Shown: positions 16,614 through 25,406, counted from the first letter of the stretch. The stretch: DNA of 56,404 bases from Azoarcus sp. (GCA_031258965.1 JAIRMC010000028.1:1-56404), one strand, 5' to 3'. Program-made: numbers and translations. Notes: generated from the sequence alone by a model not told the origin.

Positions 16614-16763
16614 TGTGGGGAGGCGCTCATTTTGTCACCTGCCGCTAGACGCGCGAAACGGTGGGAGGCCGCGCGGGGCGCGGGATTCAGGGGAGCGGGC
16701 GGCGCGAGGCGTTTTGCGCGTTTTGCGCGTGGGGCGCGCCGGTTTGCGCGATTTTTGTCACCG
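16614..16763. promoter_or_regulatory. Left-end transposase-binding region
   Basis: After the terminal TGT, an ATTTTGTCACC core lies at 16629-16639 and a better copy, GCGCGATTTTTGTCACCG, at 16746-16763, with TTTTGCGCG motifs between them. The same motif (GCGCGATATTTGTCACC) occurs twice at the right end in inverted orientation. Spaced, inverted end sites are what MuA needs to form a transpososome. Confidence 0.7.
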
Positions 16764-16857
16764 AACAAGCACGAACCGCGCGCGGAACCACTTCGCTACA
16801 AGCCTTGTACCGCGCGGCCAGTAACGGAAAGTCAATGCTCTTAGCGTAAAATCGCCT

Positions 16858-16889
16858 GTGTGATTCCGGCCGAAGAATCGCACATTTTT
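16858..16889 (+). terminator. Terminator-like hairpin inside the left end
   Basis: GTGTGATTC, an 8-base loop, then GAATCGCAC (one G-U pair) followed by ATTTTT. In the plus direction this would stop transcription entering from the host side. The rest of the 16764-16995 stretch shows nothing further. Confidence 0.5.
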
Positions 16890-16995
16890 GCACCCACATT
16901 ATTTCAGGCGTCCGATTCTCGTAAGTGATTGTAAAACATAGATATTTTAGGACGGAATGGCGATTGATGCAATTTGAGTATCGCACACTCCACGC

Positions 16996-17802
16996 CTATG
17001 GCGATGTCCGCTTTTTGTTTTTCCTTCCCGCGACGTAACGGTAGGTCTGTTCAAGTTGGTCGTTGTCCAATTCAGAGATGCTGGACGCCTTGAAATTCCG
17101 GGCGATGTAGCGATCAACCGACGCGGGGTCATCCTTGCTGTTGATCTTGATGTAAGCGTATTTACGTTTGCGCCACGCGTCGCCATCCTTGACGGGGGCG
17201 CTCGCCATCGAGTCCAAGCGCCCCATCCATGTATGCAGGTACTTTTGTGCCTTGGGAAAATCATCTTTCAGGATGAGCCTGTACTGCGTCACTTTGCAAT
17301 GAGCGTTCAGGGCACGCCACACTGACTGATGGGTGCGCGGCGCTTTTTTCAGGCGCTTTTCTGTCTCTACGACCTTATCCACCAGCGCGCGCAGGGTCAC
17401 CGCCTGTTCCTCATCAATATGTATGTCGCCCGGCTTGACCTCGGCGACAGTGCGCGTGATATGGCGCTGCGTGACGATTTGCTGGATGTTCGCGCCGTGC
17501 TGGACGACTCCAATAGCATTACCCCGATTGTTCTCTCCAACAGACACTGCGGCAGGTGTGGCTGCGAATTCGGTGGCGTGCACATTCGTTGAACGGATTC
17601 CCGTCAGTACATATTGCACGTCCACTCCCAAAGATGCCGCTTGCGCCAGAAATTCGGCGGGGAATCCACGCTCGCCGACTTCGTAGCGGCGCAACCCTTC
17701 CCGGCTGACCCCCAGCTTACTGGCGAAATCAGCCTGCGTGTAGCCCGTCCGCGCCCGTTCTTCCACTAGCCGGATTGCCAAATCTGCACGATCAGAAGTC
17801 AT
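16996..17802 (-). CDS. Prophage repressor, XRE-type HTH
   Basis: A 268-residue protein with an N-terminal helix-turn-helix of the Cro/CI (XRE) class at about residues 8-60 (TQADFASKLGVSREGLRRYE) and a C-terminal region (HQSVWRALNAHCKVTQYRLI) that resembles the ORF6C-type domain of phage regulators. It is transcribed leftward and divergently from ner, occupying the place of the Mu c repressor, and should keep the transposition genes off in the lysogen. A 9-bp inverted-repeat operator lies 6 bases upstream of its start. No peptidase (LexA-like) dyad is seen, so induction may depend on antirepressors such as those encoded at 25677 and 36981; that is inference. Confidence 0.85.
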   Translation of the reverse strand: MTSDRADLAIRLVEERARTGYTQADFASKLGVSREGLRRYEVGERGFPAEFLAQAASLGVDVQYVLTGIRSTNVHATEFAATPAAVSVGENNRGNAIGVVQHGANIQQIVTQRHITRTVAEVKPGDIHIDEEQAVTLRALVDKVVETEKRLKKAPRTHQSVWRALNAHCKVTQYRLILKDDFPKAQKYLHTWMGRLDSMASAPVKDGDAWRKRKYAYIKINSKDDPASVDRYIARNFKASSISELDNDQLEQTYRYVAGRKNKKRTSP

Positions 17803-17807
17803 TTTTG

Positions 17808-17845
17808 CACCAAACGTTGACAGCCACCGTTTGGTGGCATAGTAT
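17808..17845. promoter_or_regulatory. Early promoter with overlapping operator
   Basis: CACCAAACG (17808-17816) and CGTTTGGTG (17828-17836) form a perfect 9-bp inverted repeat. Between them lies TTGACA (17817-17822), followed after 17 bases by TAGTAT (17840-17845), a good sigma-70 promoter for ner and tnpA. Repressor or Ner bound here would cover the -35 box. A second short inverted repeat, GAGCT-AAGA-AGCTC, is at 17854-17867. Confidence 0.65.
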
Positions 17846-17904
17846 TGTCCTGTGAGCTAAGAAGCTCGCGCGGACTTATGGTTAATTTGTTAAGGATAAC
17901 AAAA

Positions 17905-18165
17905 ATGCACAAAGAGGAAATCAAGGCGGCAATGCGCATGAAGGGCGTGACGCCGACCATGCTGGCAGACCGTATCGGCGTGTCCTCCTCTGCCATGTGC
18001 CAAACGATCGACGGGGCGATCAAGTCACCCCGTATTCAGGCTGCAATCTCTGAGGTTCTGGGGTTGCCGCCAGAAAAAATCTGGCCCCATATGGTCAGGT
18101 TGAGAAGATCGAAAGCTGAAATATCAGCAGACAGAGGAGGGCGCAATGCCGTCTCTGAACGCTGA
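17905..18165 (+). CDS. ner: Ner-like DNA-binding protein
   Basis: An 86-residue protein, MHKEEIKAAMRMKGVTPTML, with an HTH (TMLADRIGVSSSAMCQTIDG) and the tail SEVLGLPPEKIWPHMV shared by Ner/Nlp proteins. In Mu, Ner down-regulates early and repressor promoters and favours the lytic pathway. It is the first rightward gene after the promoter at 17817-17845. The ATG at 17905 follows AAGGA; the earlier in-frame start would lie in the leader. It overlaps tnpA by 20 bases. Confidence 0.85.
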   Translation: MHKEEIKAAMRMKGVTPTMLADRIGVSSSAMCQTIDGAIKSPRIQAAISEVLGLPPEKIWPHMVRLRRSKAEISADRGGRNAVSER

Positions 18166-20194
18166 CGCCTGCTGGTTTTCAGCCCAACAGCTTGTCGGAC
18201 TGCCTGGGATGCCGAAAAGCTGCTGGGGCGTGTTGCGCACTGCACAGCAGCATGCATGGGCGTCACGGAAGAAACAGCAAGGCAAGGGCCACGAATACCC
18301 CCTCTCATGCCTCCCAGCCGAAACACAAGCGCACCTGCGGCAGCTTGCCCTGGAGGAAGCCATCACCACCGCCGGCGCGACCCTCCCGGCCCCTCCGGCG
18401 ATCCTCACCGACCGCCAAATCACTGAACGCGAGGCCCGCGCGAGCGTCCTCGCCGCCCTGCGCGCCCTCATCGAGGAAACAGGCTGCACCCAAGAAACAG
18501 CCATCGCCACCCTCCTCACCACCGCCCGCGCCGACACCGCCGCGCCGGGCATCCTTACCGCCCTCAAAAACGCCCGCGACAGCCGTGGCCGCCGCGCCCT
18601 GGCCGACGACGGCCTACCAACGTCGCGCGCCATCAAACGCTGGATCACCGCCGCCGACCTCGCCCCGGCAGTGCGCCAAAAAGACATGACGGTTCCGCCT
18701 TGGGCGACAGCCTTCCTCGCCCACTGGCAGCAGCCGCAAAAGCCCGCCGTCGCCTATGCCTATGAACAGGCCCGCGCCGACTGGCAGGACGCGGGCATCG
18801 CCGCCCCATCGATACACGCCGTGCGCCGCTTCATCGCCAAGCTCGGTGCCGTCTCCCGCGAAGTCGGCCGCATGGGGCCGCGCGAACTCAAGAACATCCG
18901 CCCGTTCGTCAGGCGCGACTTCTCCGACCTGCTGCCCAATGACATCTGGACAGCAGACGGCCACTGCTTCGATGCCGAGGTTCAGCATCCCATCCACGGC
19001 CGCCCCTTCCGGCCAGAAATCACCAGCATCGTTGACGTAGCCACCCGCCGCTGCGTCGGATGGTCGGTCGCCTTGGCCGAGTCCTCGCACGCCGTGGTCG
19101 ATGCACTGCATACCGCAGTACGTCGAGTCGGGATGTGCGCCATCTTCTATGTAGACAACGGCTCCGGCTACCGCAACGTCACCGTATCCGACGAAGAATT
19201 AGGCCTCATGGGGCGGCTATCCGCCTTCATGACCCACAGCATCCCCTACAACAGCCAGGCGCGTGGCGTTATCGAGCGGTTCCACAAGACAGTGTGGGTA
19301 ACGGGCGCGAAAACATTTCAAAGCTATATCGGCGCGGGAATGGATCGGGAAGCGAAGCTTGAAAGCTTCAAGATCACCCGCGCCGCCATCAAGCACGGCG
19401 GCGCGATGCCCCTGCCATCCTTCGACCTGTTCTTGAAGTGGTGCGAAGAGCAGATCGCCCACTACAACGCCCGTCCGCATCGCAGTCTCGGCAATAAAAG
19501 CCCGGATCAAGCTTGGGCCGAGTTTGAAACGAAAGGCTGGCAACCCGAGTGCATGGACGACGACGGCCTGGCCGCCCTGTTCCGCCCGCGCCTGGCGCGC
19601 AAGATCGCGCGCGGCGAAGTCGAACTCTTCGGCAACCGCTACTTCTCGAAAGACCTCGAAGAATTCCACGGCCTCAAAGCCCACGTCGCCTACGACATCC
19701 ACGACGCCAGCCGCGTCTGGATTCATACCCCGGAAGGTCGCCTCATCTGCGAAGCCGAGTGCAACGGCAACCGCCGCGCCTACATGCCCAAGCCCGTTGT
19801 CGACCAAGCGCGCGAACGCCGCGCCGCCGGGCGCGCCAAGCGGCTCGAATCCAAAGCCGAGGAAATCCGGCTCGAAATGCAGGGCGTGTCGGCCCTGCCC
19901 GCGCCCGCCTTCAACCCCACCCTGATGGTCGGCGCGCAAACCATCGACCTCGCCGCCCTGCCGATTCGGGCACCCGCCGAAGCGACCCCCGCCGCACCGG
20001 CCAGACCCCCGCGCCGCGAGCGTCCTGCCGCCGAGAACTACGCCGAGTGGCTCGAACTGCAAGCCCGCCAGGCGCGCGGCGAAACCCTCGCCGACATCGA
20101 TGCCAACTTCATCCTGACATGGCCCATGTGCTCACAAGCGCGTGGCTATTTCAGGCAGCACCCCGAAGCCTTCCGGGGAACCACCCACGCATGA
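18146..20194 (+). CDS. MuA-type DDE transposase
   Basis: A 682-residue transposase close in length to MuA (663). The N-terminus (WFSAQQLVGLPGMPKSCWGV) is the Mu-type winged DNA-binding domain. The catalytic core shows the DDE triad: Asp271 in WTADGHCFD, Asp337 in FYVDNGSGY and Glu377 in ARGVIERFHK. A beta-barrel (AHVAYDIHDASRVWIHTPEG) and a basic C-terminal region that would recruit the B ATPase follow. It cuts and joins phage ends to target DNA, giving the 5-bp duplication seen at both flanks. GGAGG lies 8 bases before ATG 18146. Confidence 0.95.
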   Translation: MPSLNADACWFSAQQLVGLPGMPKSCWGVLRTAQQHAWASRKKQQGKGHEYPLSCLPAETQAHLRQLALEEAITTAGATLPAPPAILTDRQITEREARASVLAALRALIEETGCTQETAIATLLTTARADTAAPGILTALKNARDSRGRRALADDGLPTSRAIKRWITAADLAPAVRQKDMTVPPWATAFLAHWQQPQKPAVAYAYEQARADWQDAGIAAPSIHAVRRFIAKLGAVSREVGRMGPRELKNIRPFVRRDFSDLLPNDIWTADGHCFDAEVQHPIHGRPFRPEITSIVDVATRRCVGWSVALAESSHAVVDALHTAVRRVGMCAIFYVDNGSGYRNVTVSDEELGLMGRLSAFMTHSIPYNSQARGVIERFHKTVWVTGAKTFQSYIGAGMDREAKLESFKITRAAIKHGGAMPLPSFDLFLKWCEEQIAHYNARPHRSLGNKSPDQAWAEFETKGWQPECMDDDGLAALFRPRLARKIARGEVELFGNRYFSKDLEEFHGLKAHVAYDIHDASRVWIHTPEGRLICEAECNGNRRAYMPKPVVDQARERRAAGRAKRLESKAEEIRLEMQGVSALPAPAFNPTLMVGAQTIDLAALPIRAPAEATPAAPARPPRRERPAAENYAEWLELQARQARGETLADIDANFILTWPMCSQARGYFRQHPEAFRGTTHA

Positions 20195-20204
20195 GGTAAC
20201 GAAA

Positions 20205-20918
20205 ATGACCACCGCGAACATCCACAACCTCGACCTTGTCCGCACCGCCGTCGAACGCCTCACCGGCCGGGCCAGCGGCCTGCCCGGCCTCGCCGTCCTC
20301 TACGGCCCGGCGGGCTGGGGCAAGACCACCGCCGCCCTGGCCGTCGCCAACGAAGCCAACGCCTACTTCGTCCAGATGCGCAGCGCATGGACGCGCAAGA
20401 CCTTCCTCGAAAAAGTTTTAACCGAAATGGGCCTCCGTCCCACCGGCAGCACCCCGGCGCTGCTCGATGCCGCCTGCGCCCAACTCGCCGCCAGCGCCCG
20501 CATGCTCATCATCGACGAATTCGACTACTGCGTCCGCTCCGACGCCATGGTCGAGCTAGTCCGCGACCTTCACGAAGGCGCGGGCAGCGCCCCCATCCTC
20601 CTGCTCGGCGAAGAACTCCTGCCGCAAAAGCTCAAGAAGTGGGAACGCTTCCATAGCCGCGTCCTCGCCTGGGTTCCGGCCCAGCCCGTCACCCTCGCGG
20701 ACGCCCGCGCCCTGTGCCCCATCTACTGCCACGGCGTCACCGTCGAAGACGACCTGCTCGAACACCTCGTCAAGCTCGCCGCCGGCAGCGTGCGCCGCGT
20801 CGTCGTCAACCTCGCCGGCATCAGTGACGCCGCCGCCGCCGAAGGCTGGCGCACCGTCGACCGCGCCACATGGGGCGACGCCCCCCTCTACACCGGCGAA
20901 GCCCCGAGGAGAGCGTGA
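20205..20918 (+). CDS. MuB-type AAA ATPase, transposition target protein
   Basis: A 237-residue AAA+ ATPase: Walker A GPAGWGKTT near residues 33-41 and Walker B MLIIDEFD near 96-103. MuB-like proteins coat target DNA in an ATP-dependent way, deliver it to transposase and protect the phage's own genome from insertion. The ATG at 20205 follows GAGGT and is preferred over an upstream in-frame start inside tnpA. Its stop overlaps the next gene (TGATG). Confidence 0.9.
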   Translation: MTTANIHNLDLVRTAVERLTGRASGLPGLAVLYGPAGWGKTTAALAVANEANAYFVQMRSAWTRKTFLEKVLTEMGLRPTGSTPALLDAACAQLAASARMLIIDEFDYCVRSDAMVELVRDLHEGAGSAPILLLGEELLPQKLKKWERFHSRVLAWVPAQPVTLADARALCPIYCHGVTVEDDLLEHLVKLAAGSVRRVVVNLAGISDAAAAEGWRTVDRATWGDAPLYTGEAPRRA

Positions 20919-21544
20919 TGCACAAAGCAGCCTGGCAGCTTATTGGCGGCATCAGTACGCGCCAAAAAACATGGAATGCCATCCGCGCCACATGCGGCAA
21001 CGAATTCACCGTTACCGAACTCGAAACCGCCCTCGATCACAGCCCAAATGATCGGGTCGCCCGCAACAGCATCGCCGACTACATTGGCGCCCTTATCCGG
21101 GCGGGCATCGTCGAGAAGGGCCAACCCGGCAGCCGCTTCACCGCGCAGCACTACAAACTGGCGCGTGACGAAGGTCACGATGCCCCGCGACTGCGGCGGG
21201 ACGGCGGGCGCGTCACCCAGGGTGATGTCAAGGACCGCATCTGGCGCACCCTGCGCTTCCACACCCATCAACCCTTGAGCGTGCGGGAAATCGCCGCCTT
21301 TGCCAGCGGCCCCGGCGTCACCATCAACGAAAAAACCGCACGCGCCTACCTGCGCGAACTCGCGCGGGCGGGCTACCTCCAGCTCGACGACGAATACCGC
21401 GTCACCCTGCGCCCCTACCCGCATGGCAGCCCCCCCGGCCCGCGCGCGCCCATCATCTGCCGCGCCCGCTGCGTCTTCGACCCCAACACCTGCACGGTTG
21501 TTTGGGCCGACACCGTCACCGAGGACGACGCCAATGAGAAATGA
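20918..21544 (+). CDS. Early protein with two predicted winged-helix domains
   Basis: A 208-residue protein of unknown role. Two stretches look like tandem winged helices: TVTELETALDHSP to ALIRAGIVEKGQPGSRF (about 30-80), and DRIWRTLRFHTHQPLSVREI to LRELARAGYLQLDDEYRV (about 105-165). Its position right after transposase B fits the semi-essential early region of Mu-like phages, where small DNA-binding proteins of this kind are frequent. Translation is coupled to tnpB through TGATG. Confidence 0.7.
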   Translation: MHKAAWQLIGGISTRQKTWNAIRATCGNEFTVTELETALDHSPNDRVARNSIADYIGALIRAGIVEKGQPGSRFTAQHYKLARDEGHDAPRLRRDGGRVTQGDVKDRIWRTLRFHTHQPLSVREIAAFASGPGVTINEKTARAYLRELARAGYLQLDDEYRVTLRPYPHGSPPGPRAPIICRARCVFDPNTCTVVWADTVTEDDANEK

Positions 21545-21851
21545 ATTGGAACTGCTCCATGCCCTGAACAATGCCGTCAGTGAGCGTGGCATTAGCGACA
21601 CCGCCCGGCGGCTCGGCTACAGCAACCACACCCTGCTCTCCCGCATCCTGGGCGGACACATCGGACCCAGCGCCAATTTCTGGAACCGCGTAGAACGCGC
21701 CTTCACTCGGCGGCACTGTCCCGTGATGAACGACATCCTGACCGCCGCCCAGTGTCACGAAAACCGCCAGCAACCCGCCCCCACCCACAACCCGAGCGCC
21801 ATGCAGCAATGGAAAACCTGCCAACGCTGCCCCCATGCCATGGAGGAATAA
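21534..21851 (+). CDS. Small HTH protein, early region
   Basis: A 105-residue protein with a central helix-turn-helix (SDTARRLGYSNHTLLSRILG, residues about 21-40) and a Cys/His-containing tail (QCHENRQQ, WKTCQRCPHAMEE) that might bind metal. It overlaps the previous gene by 11 bases. Probably a regulator of the early transcript; no family can be named. Confidence 0.65.
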   Translation: MRNELELLHALNNAVSERGISDTARRLGYSNHTLLSRILGGHIGPSANFWNRVERAFTRRHCPVMNDILTAAQCHENRQQPAPTHNPSAMQQWKTCQRCPHAMEE

Positions 21852-22052
21852 ATGAGAACCCTCAAAGAACTAATCGCCGAGCATGCATTCCCCGTCGTCT
21901 TCGCCTTTGCATTCTCGGTGCTCTGCATCGACTGGCTATACGCCAGTGAAATTGCCACGCTCAAGCGGAAAATTGTCGAAATGCAATACGCCGTCGTGGC
22001 GGCGCAGACCGTCTGCATTATCACCTCGAAACACAACCTTGGACAGGAGTAA
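21852..22052 (+). CDS. Small membrane protein
   Basis: A 66-residue protein with one hydrophobic segment (AFPVVFAFAFSVLCIDWLYA, residues about 12-31) and a polar, helical C-terminus. It starts directly after the previous stop (TAAATG). Function unknown; such peptides are common in early operons of transposable phages. Confidence 0.6.
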   Translation: MRTLKELIAEHAFPVVFAFAFSVLCIDWLYASEIATLKRKIVEMQYAVVAAQTVCIITSKHNLGQE

Positions 22053-22057
22053 CCGCC

Positions 22058-22573
22058 ATGGCCCGCAAAACCCGCCCCCTTCCCGCCCTCATCCCCAAGA
22101 ACGACCAGGAAGCCAGCCAGCACATCGCCCGCATCGGCGAAATCGAGCGCGAACTCGCCCGCGTCGAAATCGCCATGAATGACGAATTATCGAAAATCAA
22201 AGAACGGTACGAAGCCGCCGCCGCCCCGCTGCGCCAGAGCGCCGAATCACTGACAGACAGCCTCATGCAATGGGCGAGCGAGCACCGCGAGCGCCTCACC
22301 GGCGGCGGAAAAATCAAAACCTGCGACCTGCCCGCCGGCCAATTCGGCTGGCGCACCAACCCGCCCTCTGTCCGCGTCACCGGCGAAGCCGCCGTGATTG
22401 ACGCCCTGCACCGGCGCGGCCTAGAGCGCTTCATCCGCACAAAAGAACAAATCAACAAAGACGCCATCCTCAACGAACCCGCCGCCGTGCGCGGCGTCCC
22501 CGGCATCGCCATCTGCCAGAGCGAAAACTTCTTCGTCGAACCCTTCGAGGCCGAACTGACCGCCGCCAACTGA
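22058..22573 (+). CDS. gam: Gam-like host-nuclease inhibitor
   Basis: A 171-residue protein matching Mu Gam: a long N-terminal coiled coil (RIGEIERELARVEIAMNDEL, then SKIKERYEAAAAPL) followed by WASEHRERLTGGGKIKTCDL and GQFGWRTNPPSVRV. Gam proteins bind double-stranded DNA ends as dimers, Ku-like, and protect phage DNA from host exonucleases such as RecBCD. It lies in the same position as in Mu, after the B gene. The next 143 bases (22574-22716) hold no gene. Confidence 0.9.
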   Translation: MARKTRPLPALIPKNDQEASQHIARIGEIERELARVEIAMNDELSKIKERYEAAAAPLRQSAESLTDSLMQWASEHRERLTGGGKIKTCDLPAGQFGWRTNPPSVRVTGEAAVIDALHRRGLERFIRTKEQINKDAILNEPAAVRGVPGIAICQSENFFVEPFEAELTAAN

Positions 22574-22716
22574 ACCGTCGTAACCCAAGGAAACCGTGGG
22601 GATATAACGGAACCAGTGGGTACGGAAAAAGCAAAGGGCATCCTGCGGCGAGAATCGGCCGCTTAATTGCCGCCGGGAACCCACACCCATCAACTCACAT
22701 AACAGGAGAAACAGCA

Positions 22717-23190
22717 ATGACGCAAACATCCACCCGCCCCCGCCCGAAACGCAACCCGGATGCCTACGTCCGTCTGCTGCGCGCCATCCACGCCGCCTGC
22801 CGCAAAAATGGTATCGACGACGACACCCGCCACAGCCTGCTCGAAACCCTCACCGGCAAGACCTCGCTCACCCAATGCAGCTTCGTCGACATGCACAAAG
22901 TGCTCGATCACCTCAACCGCGCGAGCGGCCACCCCGGCAAGGCCGCCTACGCCGGGCGTCGGCGCGTCACCCCCATCGCCGAGCGCGCCCCGCTGCTCGC
23001 CAAGATCGACGCCCTGCTTGCCGAACTCCACCGCGTCACCGGCGAAGTTCACACCCTCAAATACGCCGATGCCATCGCCCGGAAAAATCGCTGGGGAGAA
23101 TGCGTCGATTTCTGCGACATCGCGGCCTTGGCCGCGATCGTCGGCGCACTCTCGCGCACGCTGGCGAGCAAAAAAAAAGCGGGAAAATAA
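22717..23190 (+). CDS. gemA: GemA-like regulatory protein (DUF1018)
   Basis: A 157-residue protein with the GemA/gp16 features: LLRAIHAACRKNGIDDDTRH near the N-terminus, the turn LTGKTSLTQCSFVDMHKVLD, and a basic tail. In Mu, GemA affects host gene expression and replication functions. AGGAG lies 10 bases upstream. It is followed after one base by the Mor-like gene, the same GemA-Mor order as in Mu. Confidence 0.85.
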   Translation: MTQTSTRPRPKRNPDAYVRLLRAIHAACRKNGIDDDTRHSLLETLTGKTSLTQCSFVDMHKVLDHLNRASGHPGKAAYAGRRRVTPIAERAPLLAKIDALLAELHRVTGEVHTLKYADAIARKNRWGECVDFCDIAALAAIVGALSRTLASKKKAGK

Positions 23191-23191
23191 A

Positions 23192-23674
23192 ATGTCCGCC
23201 GCAGGCACCGCCTTCGTCATCGTCGAAGACCTGCCGCCCGTCGCGCAGGAACTCATCGCGCTCATTGGCTGGGACGCCACCCTTGCCCTCATCAAACACA
23301 TGGGCGGCGTCAACCTCCGCGTCCCGCTCGGCTTCAACAACAATCCTGCGGGCGCGCAGCGCGCCGCCCTGCTCGAAGACATCCTGGGGCACGAGGCCGC
23401 CGCCCGGCTCATTGCCGCCTGCGGCGGCACCGTCCTCCAAATCCCCACCCTGCGCCACGCCCTGGCACGCGCCCGCAACGCCGCCATTCGTGCCGACTAC
23501 GACGCCGGGGCCACCCTCGAAGAACTCGCCATTAAATACCGGCTCACCTCGCGCGCCATCAGCGCCATCCTCAAAGGAAGTGACACCGAGGGCGCGCGCC
23601 TCGCCGTGCGCGGCCACGCGGGCGGGCGCAAGCCGCGCCCCGTGGCGGACGGGCAGATGGCACTTTTTCCATAA
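23192..23674 (+). CDS. mor: Mor-type transcription activator
   Basis: A 160-residue Mor/C family activator. The N-terminal dimerisation part contains ALIGWDATLALIKHMGGVNL and RVPLGF; the C-terminal HTH is DAGATLEELAIKYRLTSRAI. Mor activates the Mu middle promoter through the C-terminal domains of RNA polymerase alpha and sigma, so this gene probably switches the phage from early to later expression. No separate C-like activator is seen, so it may serve both roles. Confidence 0.88.
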   Translation: MSAAGTAFVIVEDLPPVAQELIALIGWDATLALIKHMGGVNLRVPLGFNNNPAGAQRAALLEDILGHEAAARLIAACGGTVLQIPTLRHALARARNAAIRADYDAGATLEELAIKYRLTSRAISAILKGSDTEGARLAVRGHAGGRKPRPVADGQMALFP

Positions 23675-23686
23675 AAGGTCAATAGC

Positions 23687-24541
23687 ATGTACACTCTAGA
23701 GGAAAAAATCCAGTATGGCGTTCCTCTGACCACAAAGGAATTGTGGAAAATCCTGGATGAACGGGATGACGCGCGGGTGGATGCCGCGTTATTACAGAAA
23801 GATGTTGCCCGTCTCCAGGAAGAACTGGAAGATATGTGGCTGGAACTGCGAGGAACGCAAGCAGAGGCGGGGACAATGACCAAGAGCCGGAGCATCCGCT
23901 CCTACGTCCCTCGCCGGAAATGGACGGACGCCGACATCGCCCTCTTGCGCGAACTCTACCCGGACATGACCGCCGCCGAATGCGCTGCGCGCTTCGGCAG
24001 ATCGCCGCAATCTATCGGGATCAAGGCCACCCGTCTCGGAATCAAGAAAAGCGCCGGATTCCTGTCACGCATGGGCCACAAGTTCAGCGAGCGCTGCATG
24101 GAAACGCGCTTCGCGCCGGGCGGCGCCCCATGGAACAAAGGCAAGCGCGGCCTGAAACTCGGCAGCCCGGAGACCTGGTTCAAAACCGGGCAACGCAAGG
24201 GACGCGCGGCGGAAAAATGGTGCCCGATCGGCACCGAGAAAATCAACGCCGACGGTTACTGGGTGCGGAAAATCAACGACGACCAACCCGCGCACAAACG
24301 CTGGCGCGCCATCCATCTGATCACGTGGGAGGCCGCGAACGGCCCGCTGCCGCCCGGTCATCTCGTCGTCTTCCGGGACGGCGACAAGAACAACCACGAC
24401 CTGGCCAACCTCGAATGCATCCCTCGCGGCGAAAACATGCGCCGCAACAGCATCTACAACTACGGCCCTGAAATCCTCCGCCTCGCGCAACTGCGCGGGG
24501 CGCTCACGCGGCAAATCAACAAACGGAGCAAGAAATCATGA
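23687..24541 (+). CDS. HNH endonuclease-like protein with N-terminal coiled coil
   Basis: A 284-residue protein. Residues about 25-60 are a short coiled coil; residues 77-118 look like a SANT/HTH module (RKWTDADIALLRELYPDMTA); the C-terminal part carries an HNH_3-type site (HLITWEAANGPLPPGHLVVF, DGDKNNHDLANLECI). The order HTH plus HNH is that of phage homing or packaging HNH proteins. It overlaps the next gene by 4 bases (ATGA). The biological role cannot be read from the sequence. Confidence 0.8.
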   Translation: MYTLEEKIQYGVPLTTKELWKILDERDDARVDAALLQKDVARLQEELEDMWLELRGTQAEAGTMTKSRSIRSYVPRRKWTDADIALLRELYPDMTAAECAARFGRSPQSIGIKATRLGIKKSAGFLSRMGHKFSERCMETRFAPGGAPWNKGKRGLKLGSPETWFKTGQRKGRAAEKWCPIGTEKINADGYWVRKINDDQPAHKRWRAIHLITWEAANGPLPPGHLVVFRDGDKNNHDLANLECIPRGENMRRNSIYNYGPEILRLAQLRGALTRQINKRSKKS

Positions 24542-24825
24542 CGGACAATATAAGCGAACTACGTAAAGTGCTTTTCGAGACCCTGCACGGCCTGAAAAAA
24601 GGCGACATCGAAATCGACCGCGCCCGCGCCATAAACGAAACCGCGCAGGTACTCATCAACACCGCCAAGGTCGAAATCGACCACATCCGCGCCATCGGCG
24701 GCGGCAACTCCACGTTCCTCGGGCTGCCGGAAGACGCCGGCGAGAAAGAACAGCGCACAGCCCGCGGTGTACAGACCGTTTCCGAAGCGCCGGGCGTGCG
24801 CATCATCAAGCACAGGATGTCGTGA
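24538..24825 (+). CDS. Phage protein of unknown function
   Basis: A 95-residue protein, mostly helical (RKVLFETLHGLKKGDIEIDR, NETAQVLINTAKVEID), with a charged tail. The pattern of an N-terminal helical bundle that includes 'INETAQVLINTAKVE' is recurrent in small proteins next to phage HNH and Rha genes, but no function is known to me. Translation is coupled to the HNH gene. Confidence 0.6.
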   Translation: MTDNISELRKVLFETLHGLKKGDIEIDRARAINETAQVLINTAKVEIDHIRAIGGGNSTFLGLPEDAGEKEQRTARGVQTVSEAPGVRIIKHRMS

Positions 24826-24842
24826 CCAGGAGCGCTACTGCC

Positions 24843-25406
24843 ATGACACAAAAAATCACTGTTCCAGCCAGCCTGCCCGTCATTGACATTGTCGACGGCA
24901 GGCCCGTCACCACCAGCAGCGATGTCGCAACGGTTTTTGGCAAGGATCACGCCAAGGTATTGCGGGACATCCGCAGCCTGCTGGATTCCCTGCCGGATGA
25001 ACGTAAAGCCAATTTTGGATTGACGACAACCGTCATAAACATGCCCAACGGCGCGACTCGGCAAGACCCCGCCTACACCATCACCCGCGACGGCTTCACC
25101 CTGCTTGCCATGGGCTTTACCGGCAAGCGCGCGCTCGCCTTCAAACTCGCCTACATCGACGCCTTCAACGCCATGGAGGCCGAACTGTTGCAGAAGAAAA
25201 TACCGCCCGCCCTGACGGTGCCGCCGCGCATGACGCTGGCCGAATACATCCGTCTGCGCCGCAAGCTGCTCGATGTCGACCACGCGATCAACCGCCTCTT
25301 CGATGCCCTGGCCGCCGCGCGCATTGAGTGCACCTCCGACGAGATCGAACGGGGTTTCATCCGGATATCGTCCGGCGGTGACAAATATCCCGCAAAAAGC
25401 GCTTGA
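24843..25406 (+). CDS. Rha-family phage regulatory protein
   Basis: A 187-residue protein with the Rha (pRha) domain: PVTTSSDVATVFGKDHAKVL, DIRSLLDSL, NFGLTTTV, and YTITRDGFTLLAMGFTGKRA followed by FKLAYIDAFNAME. Rha proteins are phage regulators linked to lysogeny control and sensitivity to IHF. The C-terminal part is a separate helical region. The ATG at 24843 follows AGGAG. The stop codon overlaps the -35 box (TTGACA) of the next regulatory cassette. Confidence 0.9.
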   Translation: MTQKITVPASLPVIDIVDGRPVTTSSDVATVFGKDHAKVLRDIRSLLDSLPDERKANFGLTTTVINMPNGATRQDPAYTITRDGFTLLAMGFTGKRALAFKLAYIDAFNAMEAELLQKKIPPALTVPPRMTLAEYIRLRRKLLDVDHAINRLFDALAAARIECTSDEIERGFIRISSGGDKYPAKSA

